Origin: Armatimonadota bacterium
Lineage (GTDB): Bacteria; Cloacimonadota; Cloacimonadia; Cloacimonadales; TCS61
Assembly (NCBI GenBank): GCA_030612605.1
Contig: JAUWNO010000012.1
Span: 1-15,147 of the forward strand
Length of the DNA stretch: 15,147 nucleotides
Direction of reading: 5' to 3'
Numbering within the stretch: the stretch's first letter is position 1; every line of letters begins with the position of its first letter. Shown piece after piece: positions 1 through 6,678 of this stretch. The position numbers were made by a program, and so were the translations under genes. Below the pieces are notes generated by a model, which was given only the letters and a program-made list of their open reading frames with translations, was not told where the DNA came from and searched no databases.

Positions 1-615
1 AGCTCCGGTTCCAACTTTTAAGTCTATGACAAGATTTTTTGCACCTTCAGCAATTTTCTTGCTCATAATGCTCGCAGTTATGAGTGGTAAACTGTCAACT
101 GTTCCGGTTACGTCACGAAGCGCATAAATTCTGCGGTCTGCTGGAACCAATTCATCCGATTGACTAATTATGCTGAAACCAACTTCTTTCACAATTTCTT
201 TGAATTCTTTTTCAGATAGATTTGTGCGAAATCCGGGAATTGATTCCAGTTTATCTAAAGTTCCACCGGTATGTCCCAATCCTTTGCCGGAAATCATGGG
301 AACTTTACAACCACAAGCTGCAACAATCGGAGCGAGAACTAAACTGATTTTGTCACCAACTCCACCTGTGGAATGTTTATCAACAGTTTTCATCTCATCT
401 GGAAATGAGATCCTTTTACCGGAATCGATATAAATCTCAGTTAGTGTTTGAATCTCCTCAGGATTCATATTACTGAAATAAATCGCCATTAAAAATGCTG
501 ACATCTGGTATTCTAGAATTTCATTTTTCAAATATGATTCAATGAAAAACCGTATTTCATCTTTGGAAAGCTCTTTACCTTCTCTCTTTTTGATGATGAT
601 CTCTACAGGATTCAT
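1..615 (-). CDS. deoA: Pyrimidine-nucleoside (thymidine) phosphorylase, C-terminal part outside the window
   Basis: Phosphorolysis of thymidine, deoxyuridine or uridine to the base and (deoxy)ribose-1-phosphate, a cytoplasmic salvage reaction. The first 205 residues are visible; family members are about 430 residues, so the rest lies left of position 1. I translated the minus strand from the ATG at 613-615, which is preceded by an AAGGGAAAG stretch that can serve as ribosome binding site. The phosphate-binding signature KHSTGGVGDK lies at residues 80-89, and SGKGLGHTGGTLDKLESIPG at 109-128. R167, S182 and K186 occupy the places of the pyrimidine-binding Arg, Ser and Lys of the E. coli enzyme. 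The frame is intact to the window edge. It lies 151 bp downstream of the transglutaminase-like lipoprotein gene on the same strand and may be a separate unit. Thymidine phosphorylase and broader pyrimidine phosphorylase cannot be told apart from this half. Confidence 0.93.
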   Translation of the reverse strand, partial: MNPVEIIIKKREGKELSKDEIRFFIESYLKNEILEYQMSAFLMAIYFSNMNPEEIQTLTEIYIDSGKRISFPDEMKTVDKHSTGGVGDKISLVLAPIVAACGCKVPMISGKGLGHTGGTLDKLESIPGFRTNLSEKEFKEIVKEVGFSIISQSDELVPADRRIYALRDVTGTVDSLPLITASIMSKKIAEGAKNLVIDLKVGTGA

Positions 616-662
616 ATCTTTCCCTTTTTCTTTTCTATCTACGAATTAACACGAGAATTTTA

Positions 663-688
663 TCGACTCGAAAGGCACGTCGAGTCGA
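663..688. repeat. 9-bp inverted repeat with CGACTCG/CGAGTCG cores
   Basis: TCGACTCGA (663-671) and TCGAGTCGA (680-688) are perfect inverted copies with an 8-nt loop. Each arm is itself an odd-length palindrome (TCGA-C-TCGA and TCGA-G-TCGA). The same core occurs in the palindrome inside coaE at 7726-7768. It sits in the 151-bp spacer between the lipoprotein gene and deoA. It is not followed by a T-run in either direction, so it is not a typical Rho-independent terminator. The adjacent ACGAATTAACACGAGAA (about 641-657) resembles the ACACGAA-type filler at 5216-5240. Confidence 0.6.
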
Positions 689-766
689 AGTAATTAAAAG
701 ATTAACGCATGATGAATTACTTCAAAAATCAAAAATCGATGTTCCTTGTTCATTATTCCAAATATT

Positions 767-2326
767 TCACCACCAAACCTGATTTCCATTCTCATAAGTA
801 AAAATACGTTCTTCTTTTCTTGAATCTTTCTTAACAAGCCAATATAAGCAGTTTGAAGGAACTTCTTCAAATAATAATGGTTTTCCTTCACAGGTTTTTT
901 CTCCCAAAGATATCCATTCATCATTCCAATAAAAAAGCTCATATTCAGCATCTTTATCTAAGAAAATAATTTCTTTATTCTCAGTTGCCTGTTTGATGAT
1001 CTTTCTTGTAACTGAGATTAATTTGAGATTTTGAGTTGTTTCACTTATATCAATTTCTCTTAGAGTTCCATCCTTTTCCAGAATGAATGCAGCACCTGCA
1101 GGAATGAGTTCTTTATTCTTATAAAACATCGGAAGATAAGCAATATCAATACCCATTTTATCAAATGTAACATTATTAAGAGAATCAATTTTCCCCCAAT
1201 GAATAGCTCTCCATTCACCTGCATTGAAAACGCAAAGATAAGCAAACCTGATGCTATCCGGAATTTCATAATCTAAACGTAAAAAGACATCTGAGACTTT
1301 AGTATAAATGGAAGTCACATCGAGATAATTTTTACCAGCAAGCCAAGGAGGAGCTTTTTCTCCTTCATTAAGTTTGAAAGCAAGATTCTCTTTCTGCTCA
1401 GAAAAAGTTTTTCTATATGCTTTGGCAAGTTTATGATGCAAATTATAATCATCCGGATTTGCTTCAGCTCCCATAAATGGAACAGCTTTTCCACCTGGAA
1501 TAATGATCGTATTCCAGGCGTGATTATTTCCTGTATCTGCCCAATGAGGAGTATAATCGCTGGTAATAGGGAGAGCGTTTGCCCGCAGCGCATAAATCGT
1601 GAAATTGGTCATATCTTCACAGCGACCAAGTTCATTTTTCAGCATTTCAGATAATCCCTGATCAGTGGGATGACAATAAAATCTGGCATCGAAACCGAAC
1701 AAATTTTTCACATCTTCATTTATCAATCTGGCTGCTTCGATCGGGTCTGTTGGATCAATCATTTCTTCGGACAAAGTTTCATATCTTTCCAGGAAAAACG
1801 ATCTCCAGCTTTCCAGCGGTTCACTGCTTCCCCTGTAAGGCAAAATGTATTCTCGAAACTCATCATAAGAAAAATTTTTTGCCCAGGATTTTTGCTGCCA
1901 GGCTGTAAATGCAAGTTCAATATTTTCGATTATAAATTCCGCTGTGATAGTTTTTATATCCTCTAACTTTTTTTTCCGTTTCCAATTCAATTCACCTTTT
2001 TTTTCTTCCAAACTGTCCAGTGCTAGAATCATTTCATCATAGTTTTTATAATCCAAAACATTAAAGGGAATTTCCACTTTGTTGGAATCGTAAAGAGCGA
2101 ATTTCACGTAACAATGATTTTTCAGATTTTCCAAAATAAAATTGAGTGCATCCAACTGTAATGAATCTTCTTTTGCTTGGAAATAGGAGAGCGCTTTTTT
2201 AATTTCCTTTTTGTTTTTCCCAGCATCTTGTAAAGTTTGTGAAATGCTATCTGAATAATGAGTTACAGTGCAGGATAATAAAATCAATAAAATGCACATC
2301 GAAAAAAAGTTTATTATTTTTTTCAT
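767..2326 (-). CDS. Lipoprotein with transglutaminase-like (papain-fold) domain
   Basis: A 519-residue exported lipoprotein. The signal sequence ends in the lipobox LLSC with C19 as lipid-attachment site. A helical, charged region of about 170 residues follows. The transglutaminase-like core lies around residues 195-295: the Cys motif GRCEDMTNF (C236) and the His motif NNHAWN (H269) fit the family's Cys-His pair. The third catalytic acid is not certain; E288 or D292 are candidates. The C-terminal 200 residues are probably beta-rich and of unknown role. Such proteins occur in Bacteroidetes-like genomes, usually annotated only as transglutaminase domain-containing, and may act as peptidases or cross-linkers in the envelope; the substrate is unknown. 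The ATG overlaps the aroDE stop (ATGA), so it is translationally coupled to that gene although no link to aromatic synthesis is evident. Confidence 0.82.
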   Translation of the reverse strand: MKKIINFFSMCILLILLSCTVTHYSDSISQTLQDAGKNKKEIKKALSYFQAKEDSLQLDALNFILENLKNHCYVKFALYDSNKVEIPFNVLDYKNYDEMILALDSLEEKKGELNWKRKKKLEDIKTITAEFIIENIELAFTAWQQKSWAKNFSYDEFREYILPYRGSSEPLESWRSFFLERYETLSEEMIDPTDPIEAARLINEDVKNLFGFDARFYCHPTDQGLSEMLKNELGRCEDMTNFTIYALRANALPITSDYTPHWADTGNNHAWNTIIIPGGKAVPFMGAEANPDDYNLHHKLAKAYRKTFSEQKENLAFKLNEGEKAPPWLAGKNYLDVTSIYTKVSDVFLRLDYEIPDSIRFAYLCVFNAGEWRAIHWGKIDSLNNVTFDKMGIDIAYLPMFYKNKELIPAGAAFILEKDGTLREIDISETTQNLKLISVTRKIIKQATENKEIIFLDKDAEYELFYWNDEWISLGEKTCEGKPLLFEEVPSNCLYWLVKKDSRKEERIFTYENGNQVWW

Positions 2327-3705
2327 GATTCTCTCTTATTTAAAATTTCCGCAAACTTCTCTAACTGAATTTCTGCCTGCCATTTCCAAAATATTTTTCC
2401 ATCTACAAATGGAATTCTTTCTTGCTCACATTTTTGAATAAGAGGAGTTTTTTTATCAGAGTATGGCAAGTCAATGATTTTCATGGGAAATTGAAGATTT
2501 GTAGATTCAAAGAAATGTTCGTTATTCATTCCGATAGGAGTGCAATTAATTATCAAATCAAAAGTAAGATTTACAGCATATTTCAATGAAATGAATTTTT
2601 TATGATATTTGGAAGCTAATAGTTTTCCAATCTTTTTATTCCTTCCAGAAATTATAATATTCTTAAATTTGGAAAGTGAGAAAAGAACAGTTTCAGCAGT
2701 TGAACCACTTCCAAAAATCAGGATTTTATCCCCTTTTTTTATCTTCAGATATTGGATGGATTTTTGAAATGCAATCGCATCTGTATTGAATATGGCATTT
2801 TTGGTTGGAATATAGAGATTTGCTGTAGGTAGTTGAGATCGTAATTTCTCTGCAATTATTGTTTTGAATGGCATCGTAAATGTAAGTCCGTAAAATTCAC
2901 ATTTATTTTTTGACCTTTCAAACCAGTCCCAAAAGTCATTAAAATCATTTACAACAAAAGGCAAGTAGACTGCATTTATATTATTTTTTCTGAAATATTT
3001 GTTATAAAATTCAAGACCCAAAGATTTTTCAACCTGTTTTCCTCCGATTATTCCTCCGACCTTTGTATTTTTATTGATATCTTTCAAATTGAATTTTTCA
3101 GATTCTGCGATTGTTATTTGTCCCTTTGCTGTGGGAAATTCAGACAATCCTACGTAAGTTCCAATCGAACCTGAAAATGGATATAACAAACGCGAGATTT
3201 TTCCCAGCTTTCCCATTCCAACCAATAAAACAAGTTTTTGCGAATGAGAAATAGTTTTTTCCAATTCTAAGAAGTCTGAATATTTATCAATGTTTACAGC
3301 AATTTTAAGAAATTTTGAAGGAATAGAATTTGAGAGATTGATGAAATATTCCAACTTTTTATAATCGATTTTTTCTGCAAAATCATGATAAGAGAGAATG
3401 AGATTTGGTGTTGGAAAAAATTGCCTTTTGTAGAGTTCAATTTCACAATCTACAAGACATTTATATTTTGAGATGATTTCCTTATAAAATGAGATTTTAT
3501 TGGAAAAGTTTGATGGACATTTTCCTTCTTCAGAAACATCTCGAATTGTAATTATGGTTTTTGAATCGATTAAATTCTGAGGGAATTTTTCAAAATCAGG
3601 ATGAAAATCTAACCTGAATTCCAACCATTCAAATTTATCTCTATATTCTTTGACTTGCTTTGCAATAAATTTTTTATTTAAAAAAGGAATTGATAAAATA
3701 ATCAT
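2323..3705 (-). CDS. aroDE: Bifunctional 3-dehydroquinate dehydratase (type I) / shikimate dehydrogenase
   Basis: Steps 3 and 4 of the shikimate pathway in one 460-residue cytoplasmic protein. Numbering is from the ATG at 3705. Residues 1-205 are type I dehydroquinase: EFRLDF at 29-34, TIR at 53-55, SYHDF with catalytic H107, the Schiff-base lysine K134 in KIAV, and the MGKLGKISR loop. Residues 215-460 are shikimate dehydrogenase: catalytic K281 in TMPFK, D309 in NTDAIAF, the Rossmann loop GSGST at 332-336, SGRNKK as probable NADP-phosphate contact, and NCTPIGM. The usual GxPIxHSxSPxxHN motif is degenerate here (GKQVEKSLGLEFYN): the first serine is kept and the second is replaced by glycine. 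A GTG at 3714 is an alternative start with AGGAGAGG placed correctly before it; the ATG has AAGGTGAGG. Both sites lie in a repeat element. It follows the chorismate synthase fusion. Confidence 0.93.
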   Translation of the reverse strand: MIILSIPFLNKKFIAKQVKEYRDKFEWLEFRLDFHPDFEKFPQNLIDSKTIITIRDVSEEGKCPSNFSNKISFYKEIISKYKCLVDCEIELYKRQFFPTPNLILSYHDFAEKIDYKKLEYFINLSNSIPSKFLKIAVNIDKYSDFLELEKTISHSQKLVLLVGMGKLGKISRLLYPFSGSIGTYVGLSEFPTAKGQITIAESEKFNLKDINKNTKVGGIIGGKQVEKSLGLEFYNKYFRKNNINAVYLPFVVNDFNDFWDWFERSKNKCEFYGLTFTMPFKTIIAEKLRSQLPTANLYIPTKNAIFNTDAIAFQKSIQYLKIKKGDKILIFGSGSTAETVLFSLSKFKNIIISGRNKKIGKLLASKYHKKFISLKYAVNLTFDLIINCTPIGMNNEHFFESTNLQFPMKIIDLPYSDKKTPLIQKCEQERIPFVDGKIFWKWQAEIQLEKFAEILNKRES

Positions 3706-3708
3706 AAA

Positions 3709-3741
3709 CCTCACCTTAATCCTCTCCTAAAAGGAGAGGAA
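3709..3741 (+). repeat. Small palindromic repeat, copy 1, carrying the aroDE ribosome binding site
   Basis: TCCTCTCCT (3720-3728) and AGGAGAGGA (3732-3740) form a 9-bp stem with an AAA loop, preceded by CCTCACCTTAA. The same plan (CTCA-CC-AA, then CCTyTCCT, three bases, AGGAGArGG) recurs in opposite orientation at 3786-3817. Read on the minus strand, this copy provides AGGAGAGG and AAGGTGAGG immediately before the aroDE start codons, so the stem could mask one of them in the mRNA. Confidence 0.75.
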
Positions 3742-3785
3742 AGTAAAAAGGAAAATGATTTGAATTTTGCTGATTTCATTTATTC

Positions 3786-3817
3786 CCCTTCTCCTCACAG
3801 GAGAAGGTTGGGTTGAG
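3786..3817 (-). repeat. Small palindromic repeat, copy 2 (inverted)
   Basis: CCTTCTCCT (3787-3795) and AGGAGAAGG (3799-3807) form a perfect 9-bp stem with a CAC loop, followed by TTGGGTTGAG. Reverse-complemented, it matches copy 1 at 3709-3741 in layout and much of its sequence. It begins 13 nt after the stop of the chorismate synthase fusion. No T-run follows it on the minus strand, so a terminator role is unlikely. The 44-bp stretch between the copies shows no gene. Confidence 0.72.
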
Positions 3818-3829
3818 AAGAAATAATAA

Positions 3830-5131
3830 TCATTGGTTTTTCTTGCTTTCTTCAATTATTATTTTCCAGATTTTTTCTACAAAATCTTCATCCAGTTTCC
3901 AAGTTTTTACTTTCTTTCTAAGATTTTTTAGAAGTTTAATTTCACGCTCAAAATCATTGATTCCAATATTTCTTTCTTTTTTGAATTTTCCGATAAGTTC
4001 GGAAATTTCTTTTCGTCTGTTTAGAGCTATCAGAAGATCCTCATCAATTTTATCGATTGCTTCGCGATAATCGTTCATATCTAATTTATTGTCATTAATG
4101 AGTTTCTGATAACTGATAGCATCTGCAATAACTAATTTTATCATTGCTTCTGCTACTGGAATAATCCTTGGAATTATGCATGTATCGTGACGACCTTGTG
4201 ATTTAAACGAAACTTCTTTTCCATTTTTTGTGATGGTTCTTTGAAGAATATTAATCGATGAAGTTGGCTTAACCACGAATCTGAAAAGTAGATTTTGTCC
4301 AGTACTTATTCCTCCCAGAATTCCACCGGAATGGTTACTCAAAAAACCATTTTTATTGATTTGATCGTTGGCTTCACTACCTTTGAGATTTGCCAGGTTG
4401 AATCCATCACCGAATTCGATTCCTTTTACTGAGCCGATTGAAAGTATTGCTTTGGAAAGGTTTGCATCGAGTTTTTCAAAAACCGGATCTCCAAAACCAG
4501 CAGGAAGATTTTCGATTTTTACTTCCACAATTCCACCTACAGAATCTCCTCTTTTTTGAATAGAATCTAAGTAATTTTGCAGTTCTCCAAAGTTAGATTT
4601 ATCATACCAATAGAGATCATTCTGAAAATTCAAATCATATTCTTTTACAATAAATTTTCCAATTTGGACTGGATAGCAATTGATATCAATATCTCTTAAT
4701 AAATCTTCAACCAAACCGGATGCAGCAACTCTGGAAATTGTTTCCCTGCCAGAAGCTCTTCCTCCACCACGATAATCATAAATTTTAAATTTCTTGAAAT
4801 ATGTGTAATCTGCATGTCCGGGACGGAAAAGATTCTTCAAATGCTCATAATCTTCTGAACGAATATCTTTATTGTAAACCACTAAACAGATTGGCATTCC
4901 AGTGGTTTTACCTTCAAAAATTCCTGAAAGAATTACGATTTTATCTTCTTCTTTTCGAGTAGATGAAAATTGTTTTCTCCCTGGTTTTCTGGAGTCAAGG
5001 GCTTTTTGTATTTCAGCTAAAGGAAACTCGATTCCGGATTTTACATCTTCGATTACAACACCGATTGCAGGTCCATGGCTTTCACCAAAACTTGTGATTC
5101 CAAAATATCTACCAAAACTATTCGATTTCAT
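3830..5131 (-). CDS. aroC: Chorismate synthase fused to an AroQ-type chorismate mutase
   Basis: A 433-residue cytoplasmic protein. Residues 1 to about 342 are chorismate synthase (EPSP to chorismate, reduced FMN cofactor): GESHGPAIG at 16-24, GGGRASGRETISRVAA at 122-137 and GRHDTCIIPRIIPV at 313-326. The family is normally about 350-390 residues and ends near here. Residues 352-433 are an AroQ chorismate mutase (chorismate to prephenate). Set against E. coli PheA from memory, it aligns without a gap at an offset of 345. R356, R373, K384, D393, R396, E397, S429 and Q433 match R11, R28, K39, D48, R51, E52, S84 and Q88, the last being the final residue. The single frame has no stop between the domains. 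An ATG start with AGGA about 11 nt upstream is used. It is the first gene of the minus-strand aro operon. I do not know this as a common fusion. Confidence 0.95.
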   Translation of the reverse strand: MKSNSFGRYFGITSFGESHGPAIGVVIEDVKSGIEFPLAEIQKALDSRKPGRKQFSSTRKEEDKIVILSGIFEGKTTGMPICLVVYNKDIRSEDYEHLKNLFRPGHADYTYFKKFKIYDYRGGGRASGRETISRVAASGLVEDLLRDIDINCYPVQIGKFIVKEYDLNFQNDLYWYDKSNFGELQNYLDSIQKRGDSVGGIVEVKIENLPAGFGDPVFEKLDANLSKAILSIGSVKGIEFGDGFNLANLKGSEANDQINKNGFLSNHSGGILGGISTGQNLLFRFVVKPTSSINILQRTITKNGKEVSFKSQGRHDTCIIPRIIPVAEAMIKLVIADAISYQKLINDNKLDMNDYREAIDKIDEDLLIALNRRKEISELIGKFKKERNIGINDFEREIKLLKNLRKKVKTWKLDEDFVEKIWKIIIEESKKNQ

Positions 5132-5149
5132 CTTTATATCCTGGGATTT

Positions 5150-5176
5150 TTATCAGGTTTACTTTTACTGATAAAT
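5150..5176. promoter_or_regulatory. 8-bp inverted repeat upstream of aroC (possible operator or leader hairpin)
   Basis: TTTATCAG (5150-5157) and CTGATAAA (5169-5176) are perfect inverted copies with an 11-nt spacer, beginning 18 bp before the aroC start codon. The place suits a repressor site or 5' leader hairpin for the aro operon. No known operator consensus was recognised, so the function is only inferred. Confidence 0.3.
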
Positions 5177-5282
5177 TTACGATGTCAATGATTTTCAAAT
5201 AAAATCTATTTATCCACTAATTACACTAATGAACACGAAAAAAATCATAAAAAAAATCGAGAACAAATTTTTCTATATTGGA

Positions 5283-5342
5283 TTACCTTGAAAACGGTTT
5301 ACCCACAGAGGAATTCTCTCAATTTAATCCTTTTCAAGGTAA
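5283..5342. repeat. 60-bp unit with 12-bp perfect terminal inverted repeats
   Basis: TTACCTTGAAAA (5283-5294) and TTTTCAAGGTAA (5331-5342) are exact inverted copies around a 36-bp centre that includes ACCCACAGAGGA and GAATTC. It has the shape of a very small MITE-like or cruciform element. No target-site duplication is visible at its edges. It could also be a hairpin in the folP leader. Confidence 0.5.
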
Positions 5343-5481
5343 GTAAAAGCAGTTGTAATTTGATTATTATTTTTCCTTTGTGTCTTTGTGTCTTGGTGGC
5401 TCATTCTTAAAAGATTATTTGACAATTCCAAGACTTGATTTCACCTCGACACACGTTCTTATGAAGGAGAAATAATAGTTC

Positions 5482-6678
5482 ATGAACAGAGTTTTGTACA
5501 TACAAAATGTCGAAGAAGCTGCTCGGGAGTTGAACAAAATAAATGTTTCATCTCAAGGTGTGAAAGTGATGGCTCCTAAAGCGATTAGTTTAGCTATCAA
5601 ATTGGAGAATGTAAAATTAGGAGCAGCTAATATTTTAAAACAAGAAATGCTTTCCATCGGTGGAGATGCTGCTGTAGCACGTGGAGTAGTAGAAGGAAAA
5701 GAAAAAATCAGTGATGTTATTCTTCTGGGAAATGCTGATAAAATTAAGAAAATAATTCGGAAACTGAAATTTCAAACTATTTTTGATCTTTCAGAAATAA
5801 AAGTAGATCTGGAAAAAATGTTAAAGCAGATTTTGGAAAAATCAGTCAAAATATTAAACTGTAATGGAAAAGAAATTTCATTAAATAAAACAAGGATTAT
5901 AGGTGTTCTGAATGTTACGCCTGATAGTTTTTCCGATGGGAATGAATTTTTAAATCCGGAAAAAGCAGTTGAACACGCTCATAGATTGATTGATGAAGGA
6001 GCAGATATCATCGATATTGGCGGAGAATCAACGAGACCCGGCGCAGAAGAAATTAGTGTGCAAACAGAAATTCAGAGGGTAATTCCAATAATAGAGAAAT
6101 TACATGGGAAAGTTCCAATCTCAATAGATACATGTAAAGCAGAAGTAGCTGAAGCTGCAATACAGGCTGGAGCTTCTATTGTGAACGATATCAGTGCATT
6201 ACGATTTGATAAATCCATGATCAATGTGTTGAAAAAATATAAGAATATTCCAATAATTTTGATGCATATGCAGGGAACTTCTCGAACAATGCAGAAAAAT
6301 CCCTTTTATGAAGATACAATCAAGGAGGTTTTGTTTTTCTTGAAAGAGAGAATAGACTTATGTATTTCAAACGGAATTTCAATGGAAAGGATTTTGATCG
6401 ATGCGGGAATTGGTTTTGGCAAAAGACATTCTGATAATCTACTCATTCTTAAGAAATTAAGAGAATTTCATTGCTTAGATGTGCCGATTGTATTGGGTGC
6501 TTCCAGAAAGAGTTTTATCGGAAGAATTTATGATTCAACTCCCCAAGAAAGATTAGCTGGAAGTTTGGCTGCAACTGCTCTTGCTTATCAGCATAATATC
6601 CATTTTGTGAGAGTTCACGATGTGAAGGAACATAAACAACTTTTACAAACTTTAGAGAAAATAGGTGAAACAATATGA
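5482..6678 (+). CDS. folP: Dihydropteroate synthase with N-terminal extension
   Basis: Condenses para-aminobenzoate with hydroxymethyl-dihydropterin diphosphate to give dihydropteroate in folate synthesis. It has 398 residues. The TIM-barrel enzyme occupies about 137-398: NVTPDSFSDG (144-153), DIGGESTRPGA (178-188), SIDTCK (214-219), ND (235-236), LMHMQGT (260-266), DAGIGFGK (307-314), GASRKSF (339-345) and RVHD (377-380), all as expected. About 130 extra residues at the N-terminus, containing GVKVMAPKAISLAIKL and GGDAAVARGV, are not in the 280-residue E. coli form but occur in the long form known from some archaea and anaerobic bacteria; their role is unclear to me. The start is the ATG at 5482 with AAGGAG at 5464-5469, a rather long 12-nt spacing. 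Its stop overlaps the cdaA start. Confidence 0.96.
   Translation: MNRVLYIQNVEEAARELNKINVSSQGVKVMAPKAISLAIKLENVKLGAANILKQEMLSIGGDAAVARGVVEGKEKISDVILLGNADKIKKIIRKLKFQTIFDLSEIKVDLEKMLKQILEKSVKILNCNGKEISLNKTRIIGVLNVTPDSFSDGNEFLNPEKAVEHAHRLIDEGADIIDIGGESTRPGAEEISVQTEIQRVIPIIEKLHGKVPISIDTCKAEVAEAAIQAGASIVNDISALRFDKSMINVLKKYKNIPIILMHMQGTSRTMQKNPFYEDTIKEVLFFLKERIDLCISNGISMERILIDAGIGFGKRHSDNLLILKKLREFHCLDVPIVLGASRKSFIGRIYDSTPQERLAGSLAATALAYQHNIHFVRVHDVKEHKQLLQTLEKIGETI

Larger units (their letters stand above)
5132..5481. other. Divergent gene-free region between the aro and fol operons
   Basis: This 350-bp stretch must hold promoters for both the aro operon (minus) and folP (plus), but I find no convincing -35/-10 pair. 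It contains an 8-bp inverted repeat close to the aroC start, a 60-bp unit with 12-bp inverted ends, and degenerate filler: CACTAATTACACTAATG and AACACGAA near 5216-5240, and three 8-base units at 5377-5400 (TTTGTGTC twice, then TTGGTGGC). Filler of this look is common in spacers of environmental bacteria. No open frame of note, tRNA or riboswitch was recognised. Confidence 0.6.

Noticed and set aside
694..951. Open frame on the minus strand overlapping the end of the transglutaminase-like lipoprotein
   Set aside because: It lies out of phase within and just beyond a well-supported gene and shows no domain or signal; a shadow frame.
5150..5342. CRISPR-like or attachment-site interpretation of the repeats in the divergent region
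   Set aside because: No regularly spaced identical repeats, no tRNA end and no integrase gene are nearby; the inverted repeats are all of different sequence.
5419..5424. TTGACA upstream of folP as a sigma-70 -35 box
   Set aside because: No TATAAT-like box lies 16-18 bp downstream, and no Bacteroidetes-type TAnnTTTG either, so the promoter call is not supported.
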